Assembly (NCBI GenBank): GCA_047975195.1
Contig: JBKEDB010000109.1
Span: forward strand, 1 to 64,000
DNA: 64,000 nt
Reading direction: 5' to 3'
DNA from: Cumulibacter sp047975195
GTDB taxonomy: Bacteria > Actinomycetota > Actinomycetes > Mycobacteriales > Antricoccaceae
Of the stretch, positions 46,933-56,014 are shown in pieces. The notes under the pieces were generated by a model. The model saw only the letters and a program-made list of their open reading frames with translations. It had not been told where the DNA came from and ran no database searches. A program made the translations under genes and the position numbers. Position 1 is the first letter of the stretch. Every line of letters begins with the position of its first letter.

Positions 46933-47502
46933 GTGGCCGATACCCAGCCCTACCGCCCGCGCAAGCGCGGTTACGAAACGATCCGGGACATGCTCTGGTC
47001 CCTGATCCCGATCGTCGTCCTCATCCTGGGGTTCGTCTACTTCTGCGGACCTGGCGACGAGGTCACCAGGGTGGACCCTGCAGGGGACATTCGCGCGGCA
47101 GCGGACGCCGTGTCATACGACCTGTATGCCCCGCACGATCTTCCGGACGCGTGGGCGCCGACGTCCTCGGTGTTGTTACGCGACGACGATGAAGACAAGA
47201 CAATCTTGGGGTTATCGATCGGCTACGTCACGCCCGATGAAGATTACGCACGGTTCGTCATCAGTTCACAAGGGCGCGAGGAGACGATCGATACGGCATT
47301 GGCCAACGCGAACGTGATCGATGATCCTGATGGCGAGCCCGCCGAGATGGCCGGTTTGACGTGGGTTCCGATGAGCACCAGCGCGGGCCGCGCTCTGGTG
47401 GCAGAAGGTTCCGGGTTCGTCGTCGTCATCGCGGGCACCGCCGAATACTCTGAATTGCGCGAACTCGCCGGTTCGGTTGCCACCGCTGCCCCAGTCGAAT
47501 AA
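46933..47502 (+). CDS. DUF4245 membrane-anchored protein
   Basis: A 189-residue protein with a basic N-terminus, one membrane helix (about residues 23-41, LWSLIPIVVLILGFVYF) and an extracytoplasmic domain of about 145 residues. Sequence character and its position between glpX and xseB fit the actinobacterial DUF4245 family, which has no known function. The GTG at 46933 starts the ADTQPYRPRKRGYET opening. Its stop directly abuts the stop of the convergent xseB gene. Confidence 0.8.
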   Translation: MADTQPYRPRKRGYETIRDMLWSLIPIVVLILGFVYFCGPGDEVTRVDPAGDIRAAADAVSYDLYAPHDLPDAWAPTSSVLLRDDDEDKTILGLSIGYVTPDEDYARFVISSQGREETIDTALANANVIDDPDGEPAEMAGLTWVPMSTSAGRALVAEGSGFVVVIAGTAEYSELRELAGSVATAAPVE

Positions 47503-47763
47503 TTAGTCGCCGCCAGCTTGCTCGGCGCGTTCGATCGCCGCATCGAGGCGTTCCTGCGCCCCATCGAGCAGTCGTTGGCAGGCGTTGGCCAGCCGTTCGC
47601 CTCGTTCCCACAGTGCGATGGACTCCGCGAGGCTCGCGCCGCCGGCTTCCAGCGACTGCACGACCTCTCCCAACGCCTGTCGAGCCTGTTCATACGTGAG
47701 GCCGTCATCCGGGTGCGGCCCCTCGTGCGTGCCGTCGGCCGGCGGGTCGTACGGCTGGCTCAT
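47503..47763 (-). CDS. xseB: Exodeoxyribonuclease VII small subunit
   Basis: An 86-residue helical protein with the family core LTYEQARQALGEVVQSLE and SLAESIALWERGERLANAC. It binds several copies per XseA to form the single-strand exonuclease that works in DNA repair and recombination. Its start overlaps the xseA stop by four bases, so subunit synthesis is coupled. Confidence 0.94.
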   Translation of the reverse strand: MSQPYDPPADGTHEGPHPDDGLTYEQARQALGEVVQSLEAGGASLAESIALWERGERLANACQRLLDGAQERLDAAIERAEQAGGD

Positions 47764-48989
47764 GCCTGCTCCTTGGGGTGTGTGTTCTCTACGGTGACGT
47801 CGATGCGACCATCGGATACCAACGCGCTGAGGTGATCGCCCGAGGTGACTGCGGTGTCCGTGACGACCGTGCCGTCCGCTCGCTGTAGTACGGCGTACCC
47901 ACGCTGCAACGTGGCGGTTGGTGACAGCGCAGTCACCCGTGCGCGTGCCGTGGCAAGCGACTCCCGTTCGAGCGCGAGATGGTGCGTCAGCGTGCGGCGA
48001 ACGCGCTCAAGGCCGCGGTCGATGTCCTCACGCCGCGAGGTGATCATGCTCGCGGGGTCGGCCAGCACCGGACGGGAGGTGAGCTGATCGAGGTGGTGGT
48101 AGCCGGCGTCGATGGCGCGTTGCAGCGTACGCCGGATTTGCTCGCGTCCCCGAGCGATCATGGCGTACTCCTCGGCGACATCCGGAACCACCTTTTTCGC
48201 GGCGTCGGTCGGCGTGGAAGCGCGCACGTCCGCGACATAGTCCAGTAGGGGAGTGTCCGGCTCGTGCCCGATGGCGCTGATCACCGGGGTGGTCATGCGG
48301 GATACCGACCGCACCAGCGATTCGTCGCTGAACGGCAGCAGATCTTCGACGGACCCGCCGCCGCGCGCGACGATAATGACGTCGACCTTCTTGTCGGCAT
48401 CGAGCCTGCGCAGCGCGTCGATCACCTCGCCGGCGGCGGTACGGCCTTGGACGGCGACATTCAGCACGGTGAACTGCACGGCAGGCCATCGCTTGCGCGC
48501 ATTCGTCAGCACGTCCTTCTCGGCAGCGCTGTCGCGACCAGTGATCAGCCCGATACGGGCGGGCAGGAACGGCAGTCGGCGTTTCAGCCCCGGGGCAAAC
48601 AGGCCCTCGGCGTCCAGCGCCTTGCGGAGTCGTTCAATTCGCGCGAGTAGGTCGCCGAGCCCGACGGGCCGGATTTCGCGGGCTCGCATCGAAAACTGGC
48701 CGCGCGCCGCGTAGAACTCCGGCTTGCAGTGCATGACGATGCGGCTGCCTTCGGCGACTCCGCCCTCGACTGCCTGCAGTACGGAGGCCTGCACCGTGAC
48801 CGGTAGCGAGTACGGCGCTTCGACGTCACGCAGGGTGAGGTAGGCGAGTTTCGTGCCTGAACGGACGTTGAGTTGCGCGATCTCACCCTCGAGCCATACA
48901 GCACCGAGTCGAGCGATCCAGCCCTCGATCTTGCCCGCGATGACGCGAACCGAGTACGGGTCTTCGGGGCTGCGTGGATTTGCCGCCAC
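47760..48989 (-). CDS. xseA: Exodeoxyribonuclease VII large subunit
   Basis: The 409-residue catalytic subunit has an N-terminal OB-fold (VWLEGEIAQLNVRSGTKLAYLTL), the central nuclease domain with the conserved ITGRDSAAEKDVLTNARKRWP, ARGGGSVEDLLPFSDESLVR and ISAIGHEPDTPLLDYVADVRASTPTDAA, and the helical C-terminus. Length and motifs are complete. It follows the lipid-droplet protein gene on the same strand with three bases between. Confidence 0.95.
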   Translation of the reverse strand: MAANPRSPEDPYSVRVIAGKIEGWIARLGAVWLEGEIAQLNVRSGTKLAYLTLRDVEAPYSLPVTVQASVLQAVEGGVAEGSRIVMHCKPEFYAARGQFSMRAREIRPVGLGDLLARIERLRKALDAEGLFAPGLKRRLPFLPARIGLITGRDSAAEKDVLTNARKRWPAVQFTVLNVAVQGRTAAGEVIDALRRLDADKKVDVIIVARGGGSVEDLLPFSDESLVRSVSRMTTPVISAIGHEPDTPLLDYVADVRASTPTDAAKKVVPDVAEEYAMIARGREQIRRTLQRAIDAGYHHLDQLTSRPVLADPASMITSRREDIDRGLERVRRTLTHHLALERESLATARARVTALSPTATLQRGYAVLQRADGTVVTDTAVTSGDHLSALVSDGRIDVTVENTHPKEQA

Positions 48990-48992
48990 CGG

Positions 48993-49970
48993 CTACTTCT
49001 GCAGGGTGTCGAGACGGGCGCGGAGCATCCCGAGTACGGCGGGACGGTTACGCGTGGCCTCCTCGTAGCCGATGAGTTCGGTGATTTGTGCGGTGCGTAG
49101 TGACTTCAGCCGAGTGCGTAGTTGCGGGATGGTGAGGGTATCGAACTCGGGTAAGGATTGGGGTGCGCCCGGAGTCGACGCCGCGCGTGGGCTAGCTGCG
49201 TCTGCCTGGGCCGCGGTGACCGGGGGTTCGACCGGATCGTTCGCTGCGGCGCTCGGAGAATCGGCGACGTCGTGGATCGGTGCAGCGTCTGGGGCCGCCT
49301 TCGTGGCGGGTGCCGATTTATTGGTCGCGATCCCAGTCGATGCCTTCGCTGGCGTTGCACTCTTGGCGGCTGACTTGTTGGCGGGGGCCGCCTTCTTGGC
49401 GGGGGCCGCCTTCTTGGCGGGGGCTGCTTTCTTGGTGGGGGCCGCCTTTTTGGCAGGTGCGTTCTTCTTGGCGGGTGCGGACTTCTTCGTGCTGCGTGGT
49501 TTCTTGACTGGTGCGGGTGCCTCGATGGAGTCATTCGCGCTCGCCGTTGATTCATCGCGCTCGCCGCCGGTGCCTGCGCCGTGTCGCGCTACGGGCAGGT
49601 CGTCGGCGTCCTGCAGGTCGAAGGCCGATCCCGGGCCGAGCCCCGCGGCGGCGAGCTCGTCGTCCTGGGGGTGATCGGAGGGCAGATCCTCATCGAAGGT
49701 CGCCCACGGCGGAACCTCTTCGGACGGTTCTTGCAACGCGCCGAGGAACTCCTCGCCGCGCGCCACCCATTGCGCGTACTGCTGCTGCACCTTCAGTGAT
49801 TTCGCGGCGAGATGAGTCAGCAAGGAGGTGGGCAACTGTCCGGCACGTTCGGGCAGGTTCTTGGCGTCGTGGACCATCGTCACCGCGATACCGGCGATGG
49901 CCTTCAACGGCGACGGCAGGTCGGCCGGGAGGAAGGCCGCTACGGAAGGAGGCACTGGCGAAGAAGGCAT
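48993..49970 (-). CDS. Lipid-droplet-associated-type protein with Lys/Ala/Pro repeats
   Basis: From the ATG at 49970 the protein has 325 residues. The N-terminal ~75 residues (FLPADLPSPLKAIAGIAVTMVHDAKNLPERA ... LAAKSLKVQQQYAQWVARGEE, read as separate segments) resemble the actinobacterial lipid-droplet-associated protein found beside xseA (for example Rv1109c). The middle (about 150-215) is a chain of APAKKA-type repeats, lysine-rich like histone H1 or HU tails. The C-terminal 50 residues (LPEFDTLTIPQLRTRLKSL ... LRARLDTLQK) form a helical domain. Lipid-droplet location is family knowledge; the lysine-rich repeat could bind nucleic acid or acidic lipid surfaces. It is divergent from ispH. 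Confidence 0.75.
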   Translation of the reverse strand: MPSSPVPPSVAAFLPADLPSPLKAIAGIAVTMVHDAKNLPERAGQLPTSLLTHLAAKSLKVQQQYAQWVARGEEFLGALQEPSEEVPPWATFDEDLPSDHPQDDELAAAGLGPGSAFDLQDADDLPVARHGAGTGGERDESTASANDSIEAPAPVKKPRSTKKSAPAKKNAPAKKAAPTKKAAPAKKAAPAKKAAPANKSAAKSATPAKASTGIATNKSAPATKAAPDAAPIHDVADSPSAAANDPVEPPVTAAQADAASPRAASTPGAPQSLPEFDTLTIPQLRTRLKSLRTAQITELIGYEEATRNRPAVLGMLRARLDTLQK

Positions 49971-50044
49971 GTCTCTAGATTGCCCTATGTGGCCTATGCC
50001 GCGCACGGGCGGCACTCGTGCGTTTGCCTGCGTAGTCTGGAGTC

Positions 50045-51064
50045 ATGGATTCGCACGCGCCCGATCTCAGTCCGCAGGCACTCTCCTCGACGTCCTCCGG
50101 CACCGGCAAGAAGGTATTGCTGGCCAACCCCCGCGGCTATTGCGCGGGCGTCGATCGAGCGGTCGTGACCGTCGAGAAGGCTCTCGAGTTGTACGGCGCT
50201 CCTGTGTACGTGCGCAAGCAGATCGTGCACAACGTACACGTCGTACGCACGCTGGAGAAGCGCGGTGCAATTTTTGTCGAGGAGACCGATGAAGTCCCCG
50301 AGGGGTCGATCGTGGTGTTCTCTGCACACGGTGTCGCGCCGACGGTGCATGAAGAGGCGAAGGCGCTGAATCTGCGCACGATCGACGCGACGTGCCCGCT
50401 GGTCACCAAGGTGCATATGGAAGCGCGCCGTTTCGCCTCCGACGACTTCGACATCCTGCTCATCGGGCACGAAGGCCACGAGGAGGTTGTCGGGACCTCG
50501 GGTGAGGCTCCCGAACATATCCACCTGATTGATGGGCCGGATGACGTGGCGAACGTGCAGGTTCGTGACCCCGAGCGGGTCGTGTGGCTATCGCAGACCA
50601 CGCTGTCGGTTGACGAGACGATGCGAACGGTAGCCGCACTCAAGGAGCGGTTCCCGAAGTTGATATCACCGCCGAGTGACGACATCTGCTACGCCACCCA
50701 GAACCGTCAGATGGCGGTGAAGCGTTTTGCCGGCCAGTGCGATCTCGTGCTGGTGGTCGGGTCGCGCAACTCCTCGAACTCGGTGCGGTTGGTCGAGGTC
50801 GCGCTTGAATGTGGCGCCCGCGCGTCCCACCTCATCGACTACCCGGAGGACATCGACCTCGCGTGGCTGGAAGGAGTGCAGACCGTCGGCTTGACCAGCG
50901 GCGCTTCCGTGCCTGATGACCTGGTGCGCGGTGTGCTCGCGGTGCTGTCGCAGCACGGTTTCGATGATGTCGAGGTGGTGACCGAGGCTGAGGAGCGTTT
51001 GACGTTCTCCCTGCCTCGTGAGCTTAAGAAGGATCTGCGGGCAGCATCGCCCGCATCGTCGTAG
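50045..51064 (+). CDS. ispH: 4-hydroxy-3-methylbut-2-enyl diphosphate reductase
   Basis: IspH (LytB) makes IPP and DMAPP in the last step of the MEP isoprenoid pathway using a [4Fe-4S] cluster. The three cluster cysteines are visible: C33 (NPRGYCAGVDRAV), C117 (DATCPLVTKVH) and C215 (DDICYATQNRQ). HNVHVV and the SNS motif in RNSSNSVRL bind the diphosphate. The 339-residue length is normal, with a short N-terminal extension. Shine-Dalgarno signal is weak. Confidence 0.96.
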   Translation: MDSHAPDLSPQALSSTSSGTGKKVLLANPRGYCAGVDRAVVTVEKALELYGAPVYVRKQIVHNVHVVRTLEKRGAIFVEETDEVPEGSIVVFSAHGVAPTVHEEAKALNLRTIDATCPLVTKVHMEARRFASDDFDILLIGHEGHEEVVGTSGEAPEHIHLIDGPDDVANVQVRDPERVVWLSQTTLSVDETMRTVAALKERFPKLISPPSDDICYATQNRQMAVKRFAGQCDLVLVVGSRNSSNSVRLVEVALECGARASHLIDYPEDIDLAWLEGVQTVGLTSGASVPDDLVRGVLAVLSQHGFDDVEVVTEAEERLTFSLPRELKKDLRAASPASS

Positions 51065-51066
51065 CC

Positions 51067-51110
51067 TCGGCCCGCCGCGTTGAGCCAAGTCGGCCCGCCG
51101 CGTTGAGCCA
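51067..51110. repeat. Tandem 21-base direct repeat after ispH
   Basis: The 21-base unit TCGGCCCGCCGCGTTGAGCCA-type sequence (first 20 bases CGGCCCGCCGCGTTGAGCCA) occurs at 51067-51087 and again, identical, at 51090-51110. It begins right after the ispH stop, before the convergent DUF6542 gene. Confidence 0.9.
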
Positions 51111-51218
51111 GGCAGCCCGCGTCGGATATGCGCGGATGTCGCTTCCGGCGATTGGTGATCACGCAGGATCGGCTAGTCGGGTGGAGGCGGGCCTGTCGAG
51201 ATCGAGACCACCTATGCC

Positions 51219-52121
51219 TCAGCGACGATCGCCCGCTTTCGAACTGGCGAGCCGGATTCCACCAATGATCGCTGCGAGTCCGGTCGCGAGGGCCATGGGG
51301 CCGAACCCGCGGGTCGCGACCTCTGCGATTGAGGTGATCCCGATGTCCCCGGAGGACATAAGGAGAACTACTCCGGCGATGATCGCAAAGACGATCGGCG
51401 GTGCGACGATTACGGAGATGAGGTCTCGTTTGCGCGTGACCAACGCCGCGATGACGGCGCCGAGTGCGAGCCCGATGGCGGTGACGACACCGATCCGATC
51501 GGCGAACCAGTAGTCCAGCAGCGCGCCGATAATGCCTCCGACGGCCACGAGGACGACCCCGCCGAAGCCAGCCATGATGAGCGCCGATGAACTACCGCCG
51601 GTCGCTGCGCGCAACTCACGCCGTTCACCGAGGTCCGGCTTCACCCGGGCCGAGTCCTGCTGTGTGCTCGGTCGAGGGTGCGTCGCGGTCGAGCTCGCCC
51701 GGCTGGCGGCGACCAAGCCCTCGGTGCGTGGCGAAGCGTACTTCGCGCGTGGCGCCGTGGCGGTCGCTGCCGCTTGCGCGGTCGATCCCGCTCGAGTCGA
51801 CGTATCGGAACGCTGCGGCCTAGCGTCGACCGTATTCGGGACGGGCGGCAGTGGCGTGCCGCGCGGGATCATCGTGGCCTGATCGTTGATCGGATCGACC
51901 GAGGACGCGTGTGGTCGACGAGGAGGTACGCCGTGGTCCTGCTGGAGTTCCCGGATGATCTCGTGCGCCGGACGGCGACGCGACGACTGGTCTTCGATGC
52001 CCTCGGGTCGGCGGAATGACAGGCTATCGCTGACCGATCCCGGTTCGACCGTCCAGCGAGATCGCCCTCCGCCGTCTGCGGATGGCGACTGTGTGGGCTC
52101 GCGGTCCTGCTCGTTGTTCAC
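51219..52121 (-). CDS. DUF6542-type membrane protein
   Basis: A 300-residue protein with a long hydrophilic, disordered N-terminal region of about 170 residues rich in Arg, Ser, Pro and Thr, then three or four hydrophobic helices (about residues 178-290; SALIMAGFGGVVLVAVGG, LISVIVAPPIVFAIIAGVV, GPMALATGLAAIIGGI). The layout and the position next to ispH and rmuC match the actinobacterial DUF6542 family of unknown function. The GTG at 52121 is the start. Assignment to the DUF is from context and topology, so moderately sure. Confidence 0.7.
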   Translation of the reverse strand: MNNEQDREPTQSPSADGGGRSRWTVEPGSVSDSLSFRRPEGIEDQSSRRRPAHEIIRELQQDHGVPPRRPHASSVDPINDQATMIPRGTPLPPVPNTVDARPQRSDTSTRAGSTAQAAATATAPRAKYASPRTEGLVAASRASSTATHPRPSTQQDSARVKPDLGERRELRAATGGSSSALIMAGFGGVVLVAVGGIIGALLDYWFADRIGVVTAIGLALGAVIAALVTRKRDLISVIVAPPIVFAIIAGVVLLMSSGDIGITSIAEVATRGFGPMALATGLAAIIGGIRLASSKAGDRR

Positions 52122-52242
52122 TCAACAAACCTGTGGGCTAGAGGGGCTGGACCTCCCAGGATAGTGCGCACTCAGTTAAGGGGATGCGATACGCGCCCGA
52201 CTGAGCGGCTAGCGAACCAATCGGCCCTGGTGTCGATTCAAA

Positions 52243-53340
52243 TTACCCGACCCGTCGCTGCGGTGTATCGCCTGCGGCGCCATAGTCACATGGCTGCTCC
52301 TGCGGGTCGGCGGCATGCAGTTCGCGCACGGCCCGGTCGATCGGCGGCGGCGCTTCGGTGCCGCTGCTGGCGATCCCGAGGTCGTGCAGTTTGCTGCTGG
52401 TGCGTAGTAGGTTGCGCTCCAGGGAGCCGATCGCGCTGTTGTAATGCGACACGCTGGAGTTGAGCGCGGAGCCCACTTTGGCGAGGTGAGTGGTGAATGT
52501 GCCGATGCGCTGGTGCAACTGCTGACCGAGGCGCAGAATCTGCTGAGCCTCTCGGCCGACGGTGTCTTGGCGCCAGGTGTGTGCGACCGTGCGAAGCAGG
52601 GCCAGGAGCGTTGATGGCGTCGCAATCACGATGTTGCGGTCGAACCCCCGCTCTAACAATGCTGGCTCACTTTGCAACGCCAGTTGTAGGAACGAATCGC
52701 TCGGCATGAACAGGACCGTGAACTCCGGAGAGTCGGCCAGCGCGTCTTGGTACGCCTTGGAGGCGAGAACGTCGAGATGGGCGCGCACCTGCTTGCCATG
52801 CTCGCGGACCAGACGCGAGTGGTCGCGATCGTCGCTATCGAGTGCCTCGATGAATGCCGTAAACGGAACCTTCGCATCGACCACAACGGCGCGGTCCTGA
52901 GTGAGGTGTACGACGAGGTCGGGGCGCAAGGAGGTATCGGCCGTCTTCGCGGCGTACTGCTCGGTGAAGTCGCAATGGTCGATCATTCCGGCCGATTCGA
53001 CGATGCGACGCAGTTGCATTTCGCCCCAGCGCCCGCGCACCTGCGGCGCGCGTAAGGCATTGAGCAGCGCGGTGGTCTGCGTGCCGAGTTCGGCCTGCAT
53101 GGAGTGCATCGCACGTACTTGAGCGTGGAGTTCGCCCTGGGACGTCGAACGCTGTTGCTCGCTGGCACGAATGAAGCCCTCGACCCGGCGCAGCGTCTCG
53201 CGCAGTGGGTCGACGGCACTTTCAAGTTCGAAGGGTGCTTCGTCGGGAGCGGCGCGACGCCCGGCCCAGTAGCCGGCGGCGCAGCCGAGCCCCAGACACA
53301 GCAGCGCGATCAGCAGGATGACCAAGGTGGAAACGTCCAT
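52243..53340 (-). CDS. rmuC: DNA recombination protein RmuC
   Basis: A 365-residue RmuC-family protein with an N-terminal membrane helix (about 5-26), a coiled-coil segment (about 45-95) and a nuclease-like domain with the conserved VRGRWGEMQLRRIVE, RPDLVVHL and VVVDAKVPFTAF (PD-(D/E)xK-type D ... DxK) and TPSTLLALLRTVAHTWRQ. RmuC limits sequence inversions at short inverted repeats in E. coli. Length is somewhat shorter than E. coli RmuC but typical for actinobacteria. Confidence 0.93.
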   Translation of the reverse strand: MDVSTLVILLIALLCLGLGCAAGYWAGRRAAPDEAPFELESAVDPLRETLRRVEGFIRASEQQRSTSQGELHAQVRAMHSMQAELGTQTTALLNALRAPQVRGRWGEMQLRRIVESAGMIDHCDFTEQYAAKTADTSLRPDLVVHLTQDRAVVVDAKVPFTAFIEALDSDDRDHSRLVREHGKQVRAHLDVLASKAYQDALADSPEFTVLFMPSDSFLQLALQSEPALLERGFDRNIVIATPSTLLALLRTVAHTWRQDTVGREAQQILRLGQQLHQRIGTFTTHLAKVGSALNSSVSHYNSAIGSLERNLLRTSSKLHDLGIASSGTEAPPPIDRAVRELHAADPQEQPCDYGAAGDTPQRRVG

Positions 53341-53361
53341 GGCGTCATGGTGCAGGACGGT

Positions 53362-54270
53362 TCAGACAGTTTTCGCCGTGCGGGCGGCATACACCTGCCA
53401 TAAGTGCATCGTGAGATACGAACGCCAGGGCGAAAGCGAGTCAGTGGCCGACCGCAGCGCCCGGGGCCTCTCGGGTAAGCCGATCATCATCGCGCCCCGT
53501 CGGACGATTAAGTCGCCGTCGAGTAAGACGTCGTTGTCGTCGCACGCGCGCATGCTGACGTAGCCGGCTGTCCACGGCCCGATGCCGCGAAGTGATACGA
53601 GCTGTTCGCGGACCGTTGACGGCGCCTGTGTCAGGTCGACACGACCGTCGCGCAGGGCGGTAGCGAGCGCGACCACCGCCGCGGCCTTCGTGTGCGGCAT
53701 CCGCAGCTGTTGAGGATCGAGGGAGGCAATCGTTGCGTTGCGCGGCCAGGTGCGAACGACGTCGGTGCTCCGCAGCGCAGTGGGGAGATCCTCGCCGTAC
53801 TGCTCGGCGATCACGCCGCAGGTCGTTGACGCCGCGGCGACCGAGACCTGTTGCCCGATCAGTGCGCGGAATGCGACCTCGTCCCGGTCAGATGCGCGGG
53901 GAACGCGCAGCCCGGGGCGTTCGCGGATCAACGATCGAACCAGCGCGTGCCGTGATAGCGAAATGTCGACCTTCGATGGGGTGGGGGCGAGGTCGAGTAC
54001 GCGTTCGAGAGCGCCCAGGGCTGCGTCGCCGTCGGCGGCGTGGAGTGTCTGAGCGGTGAGCGCCGCGTGGCCTTGAACGACGCGAATTTCACCGAGTCCG
54101 GGTCCATGTGGCAACCGTAACGAGCGGCGGTAGCACCACTGTTGTGTGTCGACCTGAATCGATTCGACCCCTGGGATGGCGCGACTGGCGAGGAAGGCGA
54201 ACAACCGAGGAGCGTCGTACGGCCGAGGGAGCGTCACGTGGCGTGTGGTGTGTACTACGCCAAGGGCCAT
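53362..54270 (-). CDS. AlkA-type DNA-3-methyladenine glycosylase
   Basis: A 302-residue base-excision repair glycosylase of the HhH-GPD superfamily. It has an N-terminal AlkA-like beta domain (about 1-110), then the helical domain with FRALIGQQVSVAAAST, the helix-hairpin-helix LRGIGPWTAGYVSMRA (about 227-242) and the likely catalytic aspartate D253 in LLDGDLIVRRGA. No Ada methyltransferase domain is fused. Its start region at 54270 lies 40 bases from the start of the divergent ychF, so both promoters overlap the opposite gene or its start. Confidence 0.87.
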   Translation of the reverse strand: MALGVVHTTRHVTLPRPYDAPRLFAFLASRAIPGVESIQVDTQQWCYRRSLRLPHGPGLGEIRVVQGHAALTAQTLHAADGDAALGALERVLDLAPTPSKVDISLSRHALVRSLIRERPGLRVPRASDRDEVAFRALIGQQVSVAAASTTCGVIAEQYGEDLPTALRSTDVVRTWPRNATIASLDPQQLRMPHTKAAAVVALATALRDGRVDLTQAPSTVREQLVSLRGIGPWTAGYVSMRACDDNDVLLDGDLIVRRGAMMIGLPERPRALRSATDSLSPWRSYLTMHLWQVYAARTAKTV

Positions 54271-54310
54271 GGCCGCGATTGTGCCATTGTGTGGCGACTA
54301 CGATGTCGAC

Positions 54311-55417
54311 GTGAGTCTCACTATCGGAATCGTCGGTCTGCCCAACGTCGGGAAGTCGACGCTCTTCAACGCCCTGACCCGTAACAACGTTCTCGCCGCG
54401 AACTATCCGTTTGCGACGATCGAGCCCAACGTCGGGGTTGTCGGCGTGCCGGATCCTCGCCTCGGTGAACTTGCAAAGGTGTTCAGCAGCGAGCGCGAGT
54501 TGCCTGCGACGGTGTCGTTCGTGGATATTGCCGGCATCGTCAAGGGCGCGAGCGAAGGGGAGGGCTTGGGAAACAAGTTCCTGGCCAACATCCGCGAGGC
54601 GGACGCGATCTGCCAGGTCGTGCGCGCATTCAACGACGACAACGTGATCCACGTCGACGGTCGGGTGGATCCGTTGGCGGATGTCGAGACAATCAATACC
54701 GAATTGATCCTGGCCGACCTGCAGACCATTGAGAAGGCGCTGCCGCGGTTGGAGAAAGAAGCGCGTAATAAGAAGGACCTGCAACCGACCGTGGAGGCGG
54801 TGAAGCAGACACAGGAACTTCTTGAGCGCGGTACGACGGTCTTCGCTGCGGCGGCGGCCGCCGGGATCGACACCGATCTGTTGCGTGAGTTGCACCTGCT
54901 GACGGCGAAGCCGTTCATGTACGTGTTCAACGTCGATTCCGACGTCCTCGCTGACGATGCGCGCAAAGCGGAGCTCGCGGCGCTCGTGACACCTGCTGAG
55001 GCGATCTTCCTCGATGCGAAGACTGAAGAAGAGTTGATCGAACTCGATCCCGAGGACGCCGCCGAATTGCTGGAGTCACTCGGTCAGGAGCATTCCGGGC
55101 TCGATCTGCTTGCGCACGCCGGATTCCGCACCTTGGGGTTGCAGACGTATCTGACTGCCGGGCCGAAGGAATCGCGCGCCTGGACGATCCCGGTCGGCGC
55201 AACCGCCCCTGAGGCGGCCGGAGTGATTCATACCGATTTCCAGCGCGGATTCATCAAGGCAGAGGTTGTCTCGTTTGCGGACCTGATGGATGCCGGGTCG
55301 ATGGCCGCGGCAAAGTCGGCTGGCAAGGTGCGGATCGAGGGCAAGGACTATGTCATGGCTGACGGTGACGTGGTGGAGTTCCGTCATGGAGGGCAGTCTG
55401 GGAGCGGCAAGAAGTGA
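54311..55417 (+). CDS. ychF: Redox-regulated ATPase YchF (OBG family)
   Basis: A 368-residue universally conserved P-loop ATPase that binds ribosomes. It has G1 GLPNVGKST (9-17), G2/G3 region with PFATIEPNVG and FVDIAGIVKGASEGEGLGN, the altered NVDSD-type G4 (FNVDSD) in place of NKxD, which is why YchF prefers ATP, and the C-terminal TGS domain (WTIPVGATAPEAAGVIHTDFQRGFIKAEV). The start is GTG at 54311, giving the standard opening SLTIGIVGLPN; the longer open frame upstream overlaps the divergent glycosylase gene and is not used. Confidence 0.95.
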   Translation: MSLTIGIVGLPNVGKSTLFNALTRNNVLAANYPFATIEPNVGVVGVPDPRLGELAKVFSSERELPATVSFVDIAGIVKGASEGEGLGNKFLANIREADAICQVVRAFNDDNVIHVDGRVDPLADVETINTELILADLQTIEKALPRLEKEARNKKDLQPTVEAVKQTQELLERGTTVFAAAAAAGIDTDLLRELHLLTAKPFMYVFNVDSDVLADDARKAELAALVTPAEAIFLDAKTEEELIELDPEDAAELLESLGQEHSGLDLLAHAGFRTLGLQTYLTAGPKESRAWTIPVGATAPEAAGVIHTDFQRGFIKAEVVSFADLMDAGSMAAAKSAGKVRIEGKDYVMADGDVVEFRHGGQSGSGKK

Positions 55418-55564
55418 CCCACGCCGAGATCGAGCTTCTCGGCTCCGTCCCCCGATGTCAGTGGCTCCTGTTCTACTGATACCGAGAGTTGCGCACCACA
55501 GCAGCGGTTCGTTGCGGACTGCGCCGCACCTCCCCATTTCTGCATGCCTACAAGGGAGCGCGTC

Positions 55565-55881
55565 GTGGACAATGTGACAGAGCTCGAGTCGCTGCCGATC
55601 GAGCGGCTGATCGAGATGGTCCGGGAGAAAGACCGGAGCGGGGGGGTGAACCTCTCGTTCCCCGGTAAGGTCCTTGCGCGTCAGCTCGGCCAGCGGGTGC
55701 GCCCGAGCTGGGCGCCTGGCTGGAGGGGAGGACCACGCTCGACCACCGCGCCCGCCTGCGCTGGGCGATCGACCAGGTCTCGCGCCTGCAGATCCGCAGC
55801 TCGCACTTCGAGGACCAGCTCAGAGCCGCCCGGGAGGAACTGCACGAGCGCGGGCTCGAGGACCTGAGGTCGCGGGCTTAG
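55565..55881 (+). pseudogene. Frameshifted small gene of unknown family
   Basis: From a GTG at 55565 the frame gives about 47 protein-like residues (VTELESLPIERLIEMVREK, then VNLSFPGKVLARQLGQRV). At CGCCCGAG (about 55700-55707) the sensible sequence moves to another frame: ELGAWLEGRTTLDHRARL ... HFEDQLRAAREELHERGLE, ending at the stop 55879-55881. Restoring one base gives a continuous protein of 105 residues with helical, charged character. I do not recognise it. Codon use matches the adjacent hipBA genes more than the core genes. It may be a decayed gene, or intact with one sequencing error in a C-run. Confidence 0.55.
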
Positions 55882-56014
55882 TCGACGTCGGCTCGATTCT
55901 TAGGTGCAGCAGAAGCAGTCATGGGTGTCAACGCTTTCAGGCTTGTGCCTCTCGATGGGGTGCAGGACAACGCGCTGGCCCTAGGTGTGTCTCCGGCCCA
56001 CTTCGTTCACACGA

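Noticed and set aside
49330..49520. CRISPR-like short repeats
   Set aside because: The repeats are adjoining coding repeats (AAPAKK) without spacers; no CRISPR array or cas gene was seen anywhere in the window.
55423..55443. Terminator after ychF (7-base-pair stem GCCGAGA/TCTCGGC)
   Set aside because: Stem is short and no T-run follows; too weak to annotate.
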